Positions 35,499 to 43,199 of a stretch of 52,823 bases of DNA are shown piece by piece. Position numbers and translations under genes: made by a program. Under the pieces are notes generated by a model, which ran no database searches, was not told the DNA's origin, and saw only the letters and a program-made list of their open reading frames with translations. The stretch comes from CAJOLV01 sp045631885. Lineage in GTDB: Bacteria; Bacillota_I; Bacilli_A; RFN20; CAG-826. Position 1 is the first letter of the stretch, and each line of letters opens with the position of its first letter. Location of the stretch: the NCBI GenBank assembly GCA_045631885.1, contig JAZQVN010000007.1, positions 1-52,823 of the forward strand, given 5' to 3'.

Positions 35499-35960
35499 TT
35501 ATTTTAATCTTCTTAATACTGAGATAGGAACAAGACTTGAAACGTCTTTTCCTTGTCTATGTAATTCAATAATCATTGAGGAGTTAATAAATGATTTATC
35601 GTTTTTACTCATGAGGAAGACGCTATCAATTGAGGAATCAACGAAGTCGTTCGCACTGGCTAATTGGAATTCATATTCGAAATCAGTGACCGCGCGTAAG
35701 CCTCTAATAAGATGGGTGGCCCCAACTCTCTTCGCATATTCAACAGTTAAGCCATCTGTGAAATCTACTTCAACATTTGGGCTATCTACTGCTTCTTTAA
35801 TCATTTCCACTCTGTCTTCAACGGAGAAGCGAGATGACTTATGTGGATTAACTGCGACTAAGACGATGACTTTATCAAATATCTTTAAAGCTCTATTTAA
35901 AATATCTAAATGACCATTGGTAATTGGATCAAAACTTCCTGGATAAATCGCTACTTTCAT
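35499..35960 (-). CDS. coaD: phosphopantetheine adenylyltransferase
   Basis: A 153-residue nucleotidyltransferase making dephospho-CoA. It has Y-P-G-S-F-D-P-I-T-N-G-H at the N-terminus and the ISSTxxR-like end region S-F-I-N-S-S-M-I-I-E-L. A longer start at GTG 35972 would translate GGAGGA; the ATG at 35960 is used and overlaps the rsmD stop (ATGA). Last gene of ylbF-rsmD-coaD. Confidence 0.95.
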   Translation of the reverse strand: MKVAIYPGSFDPITNGHLDILNRALKIFDKVIVLVAVNPHKSSRFSVEDRVEMIKEAVDSPNVEVDFTDGLTVEYAKRVGATHLIRGLRAVTDFEYEFQLASANDFVDSSIDSVFLMSKNDKSFINSSMIIELHRQGKDVSSLVPISVLRRLK

Positions 35961-36508
35961 AATTTCCTCCACAAGATATTTACTTTTATCTCGCCGTATT
36001 TATAATTCCTTACTTTTTCAAATTCTTCAATAGGTAATGTAATATCGTGGTCACACTCTGTGACGATAATCGCTTTTTCGGATAATAAATTATTATCCTT
36101 TAATAAATATATAATATCTTGATATTTCCCTTCTTTATAAGGTGGGTCCAAAATCACTAAATCAAATTGATAATTATCTTGATGTAATTTCTCTATCGCT
36201 TTGATATCTTCTAAGGCTAAAACAATATAATCGTTTTGAGGAATTCCTAAAGATTTTAAATTTTCTTTCGTGGTGTTTAAGGCCACTGGATTAATATCAA
36301 CAAAAACACTTTTGCTCGCCCCTCTAGATAAGGCTTCAATACCCATCGCTCCACTACCGGAATATAAATCTAAACAGACTTTACCTTCGATATTACCGAG
36401 CGCACCAAAAATCGCTTCTCTAATTCTATCTTTCGTGGGTCTGATGTTTTTAACATCATCTGGCCACTTTAATATACGATGACGATATTTACCTGCGATA
36501 ACTCTCAT
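35957..36508 (-). CDS. rsmD: 16S rRNA (guanine966-N2)-methyltransferase RsmD
   Basis: A 183-residue class I methyltransferase. It has M-R-V-I-A-G-K-Y-R-H-R at the start, R-P-T-K-D-R-I-R-E-A-I-F, the D-L-Y-S-G-S-G-A-M-G-I-E cofactor loop and the catalytic D-P-P-Y. It stops with TGA inside the coaD start, an rsmD-coaD coupling common in Gram-positives. Methylates G966 in the small subunit P-site region. Confidence 0.95.
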   Translation of the reverse strand: MRVIAGKYRHRILKWPDDVKNIRPTKDRIREAIFGALGNIEGKVCLDLYSGSGAMGIEALSRGASKSVFVDINPVALNTTKENLKSLGIPQNDYIVLALEDIKAIEKLHQDNYQFDLVILDPPYKEGKYQDIIYLLKDNNLLSEKAIIVTECDHDITLPIEEFEKVRNYKYGEIKVNILWRKL

Positions 36509-36509
36509 A

Positions 36510-36869
36510 TTATTCTCTTGGACACATATTGTTATTCAAAAGAGAAAATAAAGTATTATTTATCTTCTCGTATAGCATTCTTACTTGTTGATATTTAGCT
36601 AGATAGTCTCTCACTAATTGATGCTCTTCTAAATTCTTTTTAGCTAAAGCTAATTCTTGTCTGGCTTTAATGACTTCTTCACTATCATCAGAATAATATT
36701 TAAGCATTTCGTTATATTTATCTAACGCCATATCTTTTTGATAGGCTAAAGCCATAATCTCTTCTGATTCATTCATTGCTTTTTCCGCTTCATTTAAAAG
36801 TAAAACACGAGAGTCGTTCTCGAGTAGTTCTTTTAATTGATAAGTAAGCGTTAAAAGTTCATCGGTCAT
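36510..36869 (-). CDS. YlbF/YmcA-family protein
   Basis: A helical protein of 119 residues with the com_ylbF pattern: paired amphipathic helices rich in E, K and L (ARQELALAKKNLEEHQLVRDYLAKYQQV). In Bacillus the YlbF-YmcA-YaaT complex stimulates RNase Y processing; RNase J lies nearby here. The start is put at ATG 36869 (MTDELLTL), with TATAAT seven bases upstream, rather than ATG 36899, which would lie upstream of that -10 box. First gene of ylbF-rsmD-coaD. Confidence 0.75.
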   Translation of the reverse strand: MTDELLTLTYQLKELLENDSRVLLLNEAEKAMNESEEIMALAYQKDMALDKYNEMLKYYSDDSEEVIKARQELALAKKNLEEHQLVRDYLAKYQQVRMLYEKINNTLFSLLNNNMCPRE

Positions 36870-36945
36870 TTGAATTATTATACCATAATAAATATTCATA
36901 AGCGTTATTCTTTGTATTATTTATCACTTGTGATAATATATCGGT

Positions 36946-37491
36946 ATGAAATATAAAATCTTTAAAGACAGTAATCCTATTATGCGTAAGAAATCTCTAC
37001 CTGTAGAGATGCCTTTATCTAAAGAAGATAGAGATACTTTAGATTTTATGATTGATTATTTAAAGAAATCACAAGATGAAGAATACGCGAAAAAACATAA
37101 CATCCGCGCAGGTGTTGGTTTAGCCGCGATTCAAATCGGTTTATTAAAAAGGATGTTTGTCATCTATTATCAAAAAAGCGATGATGAAATCGTTCAATAT
37201 CAATTAGTTAATCCTAAGATTATTGAAACATCCGTGAAAAAAGCAGCGTTAGAAAATGGAGAAGGTTGTTTATCAGTCGATAAAGATCATCCAGGTTTAG
37301 TCCACCGCTACTACAAAATTAAATTACAAGCATTTGATGCTTTAACTAATGAAGATGTCGTGATAACCGCAAGCGGTTATGATGCCATTGTTTTACAACA
37401 CGAATATGATCATTTAGATGGTATTTTCTATTATGACCATATTAATGAAGCTAATTTAACTACACCTCTTCCAAACGAAGAGATACTTTAA
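36946..37491 (+). CDS. def: peptide deformylase
   Basis: A 181-residue metalloenzyme removing the formyl group from nascent chains. Motifs are G-V-G-L-A-A-I-Q-I-G (56-65), E-G-C108-L-S and Q-H152-E-Y-D-H156-L-D-G, giving the Cys-His-His metal site and E153. The extended length fits type 2 (Gram-positive) enzymes. Extended -10 TGTGATAAT ends eight bases before the ATG and there is no Shine-Dalgarno site. A 7-bp inverted repeat TTATCAC-TT-GTGATAA overlaps the -10. Confidence 0.95.
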   Translation: MKYKIFKDSNPIMRKKSLPVEMPLSKEDRDTLDFMIDYLKKSQDEEYAKKHNIRAGVGLAAIQIGLLKRMFVIYYQKSDDEIVQYQLVNPKIIETSVKKAALENGEGCLSVDKDHPGLVHRYYKIKLQAFDALTNEDVVITASGYDAIVLQHEYDHLDGIFYYDHINEANLTTPLPNEEIL

Positions 37492-37579
37492 TATTTTTTA
37501 ACATAGTTATTTCCTTTTCTTTGTTTGTGTTATAATGACATTAACAAAGTTATATACGTATAATTTTTGGAGGCAGAAT

Positions 37580-39253
37580 ATGGAAAAGAAAGTTATTTCC
37601 ATGCCGATTTCCATTTATGCATTAGGCGGATTAGGTGAAGTCGGTAAGAATATGTACTGCATCGAAAATGACGAATCCATCATTATTATTGATGCTGGCG
37701 TACGTTTTCCTGGCGTGGAATTTCCTGGTATTGATTACATCATTCCAGATTTTACTCATTTAAAGAACAATCGTAATAAAATCAAAGCGTTATTTATCAC
37801 CCACGGTCATGAAGACCATATCGGTGGTATTCCTTTCTTATTACAAAGCGTTAATATTCCAGTTATTTATGCCCCTCAATTATCCGCTGCCTTAATCCAA
37901 AATAGATTAGAAGAACATCGTATTCCTGATCGTTCAAGAATCGTCGTATATGATGAAAAGACCACGGTGAAAGTTGATAGCTTCCATGTTTCCTTCTTCC
38001 GTGTCACTCACTCCATCCCAGATTCTTTTGGTGTTGTCGTTGACACTACCGAAGGTAGAATTGTCTCTACTGGCGACTTCAAAATCGACTTAACTCCTGT
38101 TGGACCCGATATGGCATTAAATAGAATCGCTGAATTAGGTGAAGAAGGTGTCGACTTATTATTAAGTGACTCCACGAACGCCGAAAACGAAGGATATACA
38201 CCTAGTGAAAAGAATGTTTTTGAATCTATCAATGATGTTTTTGATAACGCTCCTGGTCGAGTAATTATCTCCACATTCTCATCTAACATTTCTCGTATTC
38301 AACAAATCTGTCAATCCGCATTACTCCATAATCGAAAGATTGCCATTGTTGGTCGATCAATGGAAAAAGGCGTCGAAATCTCTCGTCAATTTGGCTATAT
38401 CAAGATTCCAGATGCCTCATTAATCGAAACCCAAGATTTAAAATTATATAAACCAAACGAAATAGTCATTTTATGTACTGGTTCACAGGGTGAACCCGCG
38501 GCAGCATTATCTCGTATCGCTACTGGCGAACATAAAGATGTTCATATCACAAATGGTGATACAGTCGTCTTCTCATCTAGCGCTATTCCTGGTAATGGTT
38601 TAATGATTGCCAGAATGATTAACTTATTAACTAGGTGTGGCGCGGATGTTGTCACTAATTCCATCTTAAGTGATATCCACTCATCAGGTCACGCTTCTAG
38701 ACAAGAGCTTAGATTAGCTCTTAAATTATTTAAACCAAAATTCTTTATGCCAATGCACGGAGAATACCGTATGTTGCTCCTTCATTCCCAATTAGCGGAA
38801 TCAATTGGTATACCAAAAGAGAATATCTTTGTTTTAGACAACGGTGATTGTTTAGTCTTACATAGACATAAAGTGACTCGTGGATATCAAGTTGTTCACG
38901 GAAATACTTATATCGATGGAAAAGATATCAACGGTTTAGCAGACGCCGTTATGGCGGATCGTCGTATCTTAACTGATGACGGCATGTTCGCTATCGCTGT
39001 CAGTATTGACGCAAAGAATAATAAATTATTAACTCAACCGCGCTTCTATTCATTAGGCACAATTAACGCTAACTTCGCTAAAGATATCGAAGATTGTCGT
39101 GACTTAGTGGAACAAGCGGTCAAAGAAAAACTATTAACAAAAACTAGCTTCGCGGATATTAAAACAATCGTGAGAACAATCACCACTGACTTTATTTATA
39201 AAAGAACAAATAGAAAACCGATGGTGATTCCTGTTATTATGTCTAAGAACTAA
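37580..39253 (+). CDS. rnj: ribonuclease J
   Basis: A 557-residue metallo-beta-lactamase/beta-CASP nuclease with 5'-3' exonuclease and endonuclease activity in mRNA decay and rRNA maturation. The H-G-H-E-D-H-I-G-G zinc motif, S-G-H-A-S-R and the M-H-G-E-Y-R beta-CASP motif are present. ATG 37580 lies behind GGAGG; the longer frame to 37535 is rejected. A TATAAT (37531-37536) is placed to begin transcription a short way upstream. Confidence 0.95.
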   Translation: MEKKVISMPISIYALGGLGEVGKNMYCIENDESIIIIDAGVRFPGVEFPGIDYIIPDFTHLKNNRNKIKALFITHGHEDHIGGIPFLLQSVNIPVIYAPQLSAALIQNRLEEHRIPDRSRIVVYDEKTTVKVDSFHVSFFRVTHSIPDSFGVVVDTTEGRIVSTGDFKIDLTPVGPDMALNRIAELGEEGVDLLLSDSTNAENEGYTPSEKNVFESINDVFDNAPGRVIISTFSSNISRIQQICQSALLHNRKIAIVGRSMEKGVEISRQFGYIKIPDASLIETQDLKLYKPNEIVILCTGSQGEPAAALSRIATGEHKDVHITNGDTVVFSSSAIPGNGLMIARMINLLTRCGADVVTNSILSDIHSSGHASRQELRLALKLFKPKFFMPMHGEYRMLLLHSQLAESIGIPKENIFVLDNGDCLVLHRHKVTRGYQVVHGNTYIDGKDINGLADAVMADRRILTDDGMFAIAVSIDAKNNKLLTQPRFYSLGTINANFAKDIEDCRDLVEQAVKEKLLTKTSFADIKTIVRTITTDFIYKRTNRKPMVIPVIMSKN

Positions 39254-39255
39254 TT

Positions 39256-39816
39256 ATGATTGTTTTAGCCAGTCAATCCCCAAGAAGAAAAGAATTAATG
39301 CATCGCATCAGCGATGCTTTTATCATTGATGTTTCAAATATCGATGAATCAACATCGTTAAATCTCTCTCCTTTAGAAGCGGTCCAAGATATCGCAAAAA
39401 GAAAAGGGTTATATGTGGCGAAAAGACACCCTCATGATATCGTCATCTCCGCGGATACAATCGTGGTTATCGATGATCAAATAATTGGTAAACCAGTTGA
39501 TGAAGCTGACGCGAGAAGAATTCTTCGTTTATTATCAGGAAGGACTCATGAAGTGATAACCGCATATTGTTTCTTAGAGGAGAATCGCTTCTTTGAAAAC
39601 TATGTTATTAGTAAGGTTATATTCAATGAATTAGACGATGACCTCATCGATAGATACATCAAAACCGGTTCCCCGATGGATAAAGCCGGAGCTTATGGCG
39701 CGCAAGATAGCGACCTTCAATTCCCCATCGTAAAAGAGGTGATTGGGGATATGGATAATGTTATCGGTTTCCCAGTCACACAGATTAAGTTAGATTTACA
39801 AAATTTTAAAAAATAG
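39256..39816 (+). CDS. maf: Maf family nucleotide pyrophosphatase
   Basis: A 186-residue protein hydrolysing dTTP/UTP or modified nucleotides to monophosphates. It has L-A-S-Q-S-P-R-R-K-E-L at the N-terminus, S-A-D-T-I-V, and D-K-A-G-A-Y-G-A-Q. It starts two bases after rnj. It is the second house-cleaning nucleotide pyrophosphatase in the window, with rdgB. Confidence 0.94.
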   Translation: MIVLASQSPRRKELMHRISDAFIIDVSNIDESTSLNLSPLEAVQDIAKRKGLYVAKRHPHDIVISADTIVVIDDQIIGKPVDEADARRILRLLSGRTHEVITAYCFLEENRFFENYVISKVIFNELDDDLIDRYIKTGSPMDKAGAYGAQDSDLQFPIVKEVIGDMDNVIGFPVTQIKLDLQNFKK

Positions 39817-39840
39817 CCTATTTTTGCAGGCTATTTTTCA
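39809..39840. terminator. bidirectional terminator after maf
   Basis: AAAAATAGCCT and AGGCTATTTTT (39809-39819 with 39828-39838) form an 11-bp stem. It overlaps the ends of both maf and the convergent EIIB-like gene. Confidence 0.85.
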
Positions 39841-40204
39841 TATTTTCGACGATTTGTTCGTTATCTAGATTTGTGACTAGAGTTATTTTATCACTCATCA
39901 TTACGATGTTAGAGACACCTAATTTTGTTAATAAATCTCTATCCATTAAATCTTTATTAATGAGCTTCACACTTAAGCGAGAACCAGTCGCGTTAAGTTC
40001 TAAGACATTCTCTTTTCCCCCTAATGCGGCGAACCATTCTGATGGCTCATTTTTCGAAGGGGCTTTTTTACTTTTCTTTTTCTTTTTGCCTCTGATAATA
40101 AGTAACGCGATGACTCCAGCGATAACTAAAGCAATAGCGACACAGATTATCCACGCATATGTTTGTAAGAATAATTCGAAATCAATTTTTGGATCGTTGC
40201 CCAT
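39818..40204 (-). CDS. membrane-anchored orphan PTS EIIB-like protein lacking the catalytic cysteine
   Basis: A 128-residue protein: one N-terminal membrane helix (about 16-38), a lysine-rich stretch (GKKKKKSKK), then an EIIB (glucose family) domain from about 55 to 128. The pattern A-L-G-G-K-E-N-V...L-N-A-T-G-S-R-L-S-V follows the EIIB core, but the phosphorylated cysteine (D-A-C-I-T-R-L in the glucose enzyme) is replaced by threonine. No EIIA or EIIC gene is near, so it cannot phosphorylate sugar in the usual way. A sensor or scaffold role is a guess. It follows nadK by one base. Confidence 0.65.
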   Translation of the reverse strand: MGNDPKIDFELFLQTYAWIICVAIALVIAGVIALLIIRGKKKKKSKKAPSKNEPSEWFAALGGKENVLELNATGSRLSVKLINKDLMDRDLLTKLGVSNIVMMSDKITLVTNLDNEQIVENMKNSLQK

Positions 40205-40205
40205 A

Positions 40206-40973
40206 TTATTTTATAAAGCTCCTTTTAATTGGTTTGAGGTAATTAAAATCTTTCGGATATAAAATTGTTAATTTCTTATCGGAGAGATGAACTTTCATTG
40301 AAACGGTATCAAATGGAACGCTTAAATGGTCATAACCAATTGTCACTCCATCAAAATTACCTTCAAAAGAGATAACTGCGTCTTTATTTAGAATTAATGG
40401 AGACCCTAAAGAACGATAGACATTATTTTGGATCGTGGATATTTCTGTTAATTCTAATAAATCAGTGTTTCTCGAGATGACCGCGCCTCCAAGAGATTTA
40501 TTATATGCAGTGCTTCCTAAAGAAGAACAAACTAATAAACCATTACCGTGGAATTTCTCTAATTCAATATCGTTAACTTTGACGGAGCACACTAAAGTGT
40601 GGAATGGATTTTCAAATCTCACTTCATTAACCGCGAATAACTTTTTATTACCTAAATCACATTCTAATAATTGATGCTCTTCTAAAGAGTATTCTTCTTT
40701 TTCTAAAACATCAAAGATATGAGGAATATCTTCTTCTTTAAAATCATAAAAGAAGCCTAATGTTCCACACATGATACCAATGAATTTCACACTATCGAGT
40801 TTATCTATATAATGATGAATTGCTCTTAAAAATGTTCCGTCACCACCGACGACGAAAATATATTGAGGGTTTTCTTCGTCTAAAAGATAATGACGATGAC
40901 CAATTTCTTCTAATAAGCGTCCTTTAATCTTAACGCTTTCTAATTTTTCTTTCGCAAAAATCGCAAATTTCAT
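40206..40973 (-). CDS. nadK: NAD kinase
   Basis: A 255-residue kinase making NADP. It has the G-G-D-G-T-F-L motif (about residues 59-65), the N-E-V-R-F-E segment and S-T-A-Y-N-K-S-L-G-G-A. AGGA lies before the ATG. The promoter -10 TATAAT sits inside a perfect inverted repeat (40990-41009) shared with the divergent CYTH gene. Confidence 0.95.
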   Translation of the reverse strand: MKFAIFAKEKLESVKIKGRLLEEIGHRHYLLDEENPQYIFVVGGDGTFLRAIHHYIDKLDSVKFIGIMCGTLGFFYDFKEEDIPHIFDVLEKEEYSLEEHQLLECDLGNKKLFAVNEVRFENPFHTLVCSVKVNDIELEKFHGNGLLVCSSLGSTAYNKSLGGAVISRNTDLLELTEISTIQNNVYRSLGSPLILNKDAVISFEGNFDGVTIGYDHLSVPFDTVSMKVHLSDKKLTILYPKDFNYLKPIKRSFIK

Positions 40974-40989
40974 AAATAATCTTTCCTAG

Positions 40990-41009
40990 TGTGATAGTAT
41001 TATATCACA
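40990..41009. promoter_or_regulatory. palindrome in the nadK/CYTH divergent promoter
   Basis: TGTGATA-N6-TATCACA forms a 7-bp inverted repeat that includes the minus-strand TATAAT of nadK, so a protein bound here could control both divergent genes. A similar GTGATA/TATCAC sequence occurs, with the half-sites in the other order, at the def promoter (36921-36936). Confidence 0.45.
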
Positions 41010-41019
41010 AGATATTATT

Positions 41020-41610
41020 ATGAGAGAAAAAGAACTAGAAGAAAGAATGCTAATCTCGAAAGAAAAATATGTCGAGATTGAAGAATATATCCAAAAGACT
41101 TATCCAAACTTTAAATTAATTCACTTAAAGAATCGTTATTTTGATGATGCGAATAAGACAATTAGAAAATCGAGAAATGTCTTAAGAATTAGAAGTATTA
41201 AAGATTGGGATATTAGACAATTTACCTATAAAGTAAGAGGAGAAGATGGCGATATTGAATACACTCAACCATTAACCTATTACTCCTTTAATCAAATCAT
41301 CTATTACCATCGCTTCCCAAAATGTGAAACCATTGATCAATTAGTGAAAGATGGCGTTGATATTAACACATTAAAAGTGGTCACAGAACTTAGAACCAGA
41401 AGGATGGAAGTTGAACTAAGTGATTTCACAATCGTGTTAGACGCGAATGAATATAACAATATCGTCGATTACAATATTGAAGTTGAATCAAAGAAAACAA
41501 AAGAACACGCTAAAAGCGTAATGTTAGAATTATGTGAATTATTTAACATGGAATATAAAAGCGACTCCCCTGGTAAGAGCAGTCGCGCTTTTGCTTCTTT
41601 AAAAGATTAG
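41020..41610 (+). CDS. CYTH domain protein
   Basis: A 196-residue triphosphate-tunnel-type protein. The start E-L-E-E-R-M-L-I is the ExExK-like motif of the family. Charged strands (VLRIRSI, RQFTYKVRG, ELRTRRMEVEL, FTIVLDANEY) alternate as in YjbK and thiamine triphosphatase. Members hydrolyse triphosphates such as thiamine triphosphate, inorganic triphosphate or polyphosphate; the substrate is not set. Divergent from nadK; overlaps spx by four bases at the 3' end. Confidence 0.82.
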   Translation: MREKELEERMLISKEKYVEIEEYIQKTYPNFKLIHLKNRYFDDANKTIRKSRNVLRIRSIKDWDIRQFTYKVRGEDGDIEYTQPLTYYSFNQIIYYHRFPKCETIDQLVKDGVDINTLKVVTELRTRRMEVELSDFTIVLDANEYNNIVDYNIEVESKKTKEHAKSVMLELCELFNMEYKSDSPGKSSRAFASLKD

Positions 41611-42044
41611 ATAGTTTCGTTATCTTTTGCGAATTCGCAGTTATTATAAGTTGGACAATCCGTCTTTTTGCATGCCCATTCCGCTAATCGTCTCGCGTGA
41701 GGAATGAAGACTCTTATCTCATCTGCGTTATATCCTACTTGGATTTTCCTATCATCAACGATAATCGGTCTTTTTAAAACACTTGGATTTTGTTGAATAA
41801 ACTTCAATAATTCCTTCACTGTCATGGAGTCGATATCCACTCCACTTTCTTGGATAATCTTACTTCTTTTAGAAATAATATCTTCAGTTCCGTTTTCTGA
41901 TTTCATTAACATATCTTTTAATTCATCTTCAGTTAAAGGACGCGCAAAAATATTCTTTTGCACATAAGGAATTTTTTGTTCATCAAACCATTTGATGACT
42001 TTTCGACAGGAACTACAAGATGGAGAAATATAAATTCTAATCAT
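41607..42044 (-). CDS. spx: Spx/ArsC-family regulator
   Basis: A protein of 145 residues with C-S-S-C-R-K near residue 10, the redox switch of Spx, and R-P-I-I-V-D-D-R-K-I-Q-V-G-Y. Spx binds the RNA polymerase alpha subunit under disulfide stress. The tail is longer than usual and contains extra cysteines (C-K-K-T-D-C-P-T-Y-N-N-C), which may be a metal or redox site. ATG 42044 is preferred; upstream ATG 42068 is possible. TATACT lies 13 bases before 42044. Confidence 0.82.
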   Translation of the reverse strand: MIRIYISPSCSSCRKVIKWFDEQKIPYVQKNIFARPLTEDELKDMLMKSENGTEDIISKRSKIIQESGVDIDSMTVKELLKFIQQNPSVLKRPIIVDDRKIQVGYNADEIRVFIPHARRLAEWACKKTDCPTYNNCEFAKDNETI

Positions 42045-42161
42045 AAAATCTGCTATTAGTATACACAAGTAAGTTATTGTTGCCTAATGTTATTGCAATT
42101 TATAAATTGAAATCACCATTAATAACTTATAAACTAGTATTCATTAAGGCGGTAAGAATTT

Positions 42162-43148
42162 ATGGCTAATCGAATTTTAACGGGTATCAAACCCACAGGA
42201 CAATTAACATTAGGAAACTACATCGCAGTTTTAAAGAATTTGCCAAAACAAATGGAACAAGGTGAACTCTTCTATTTCATCGCGGATTTACATGCGCTCA
42301 CTCTTCCAATTGACCCAGAAGTTCTTAGACAAAACTCCATCGATTTAGCTGCCTTTTATTTAGCCGCGGGTCTCGATCCAAATAAAGCCACACTATTCTT
42401 GCAATCAGATGTCAGTGCTCATGCTGAACTTAACGCTATTATGCAAAACTATCTTTATATGGGTGAATTATCTAGAATGACTCAATTTAAAGATAAGTCA
42501 TCAAAGATGAAAGAAAGCGCAATCGGCTTAGGTTTATTTGCGTATCCTGTCTTAATGGCGTGCGACATCATTTTATATGATGCTAATGTCGTCCCAGTTG
42601 GAGAAGATCAAATTCAACACGTCGAATTAACTAGAGATTTAGTCAATAGATTTAATAATCGTTATGGCGATGTCTTAACAATGCCTAAATACGAAGTGAG
42701 AAAAGTCGGTGCGAGAATCATGTCTTTATCTGATCCAACAGTGAAGATGAGTAAATCAGATCCTAAAGGTGATGTGTTCTTAAAAGATGATCTTGCTGTT
42801 ATCCGTAAAAAGATTATGTCCGCGGTTACTGATTCAGGTTCAGAGGTTAAATATGACCCAGAAAATAAACCTGGTATCTCTAACTTATTAACAATCTACG
42901 CAGCATTAAAAGAAATGAGTATCGAAGAAGCTGAGAAGCAATTTGAAGGCTTCCGTTATGGCGATTTCAAGAAAGCTGTCGCTGATGCAGTTATCGCTGA
43001 ATTAGAACCTTTCCAAAATAGATACAAAGAAATTATCGCTAATAAAGAATACGAAAAAGTTCTTCAAGAAGGTGCCCAAAAAGCCGCGCTTGTCGCTAAC
43101 CAAACATTAAAGAGAGTCCAACGTGCAGTTGGTTTGTTAGGAAAGTAA
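42162..43148 (+). CDS. trpS: tryptophanyl-tRNA synthetase
   Basis: A 328-residue class I synthetase with T-G-I-K-P-T-G-Q-L-T-L-G-N-Y at the N-terminus (the HIGH-equivalent T-L-G-N) and K-M-S-K-S at residue ~202. Length is standard. Its short leader has no T-box. AAGGCGG precedes the ATG. It is a single gene with a strong terminator. Confidence 0.96.
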   Translation: MANRILTGIKPTGQLTLGNYIAVLKNLPKQMEQGELFYFIADLHALTLPIDPEVLRQNSIDLAAFYLAAGLDPNKATLFLQSDVSAHAELNAIMQNYLYMGELSRMTQFKDKSSKMKESAIGLGLFAYPVLMACDIILYDANVVPVGEDQIQHVELTRDLVNRFNNRYGDVLTMPKYEVRKVGARIMSLSDPTVKMSKSDPKGDVFLKDDLAVIRKKIMSAVTDSGSEVKYDPENKPGISNLLTIYAALKEMSIEEAEKQFEGFRYGDFKKAVADAVIAELEPFQNRYKEIIANKEYEKVLQEGAQKAALVANQTLKRVQRAVGLLGK

Positions 43149-43155
43149 AATACAA

Positions 43156-43185
43156 AAAAACGAAGCGGATTTGCTTCGTTTTTCT
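43156..43185 (+). terminator. terminator after trpS
   Basis: AAAAACGAAGC and GCTTCGTTTTT (43156-43166 with 43173-43183) form an 11-bp stem. The symmetry may also serve the convergent phosphoglucomutase gene. Confidence 0.85.
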
Positions 43186-43199
43186 TATGTTTTCGCAAA

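Noticed and set aside
42045..42161. T-box or trp leader before trpS.
   Set aside because: The leader is only a little over 100 bases and contains no AGGTGG-type T-box sequence or terminator hairpin.
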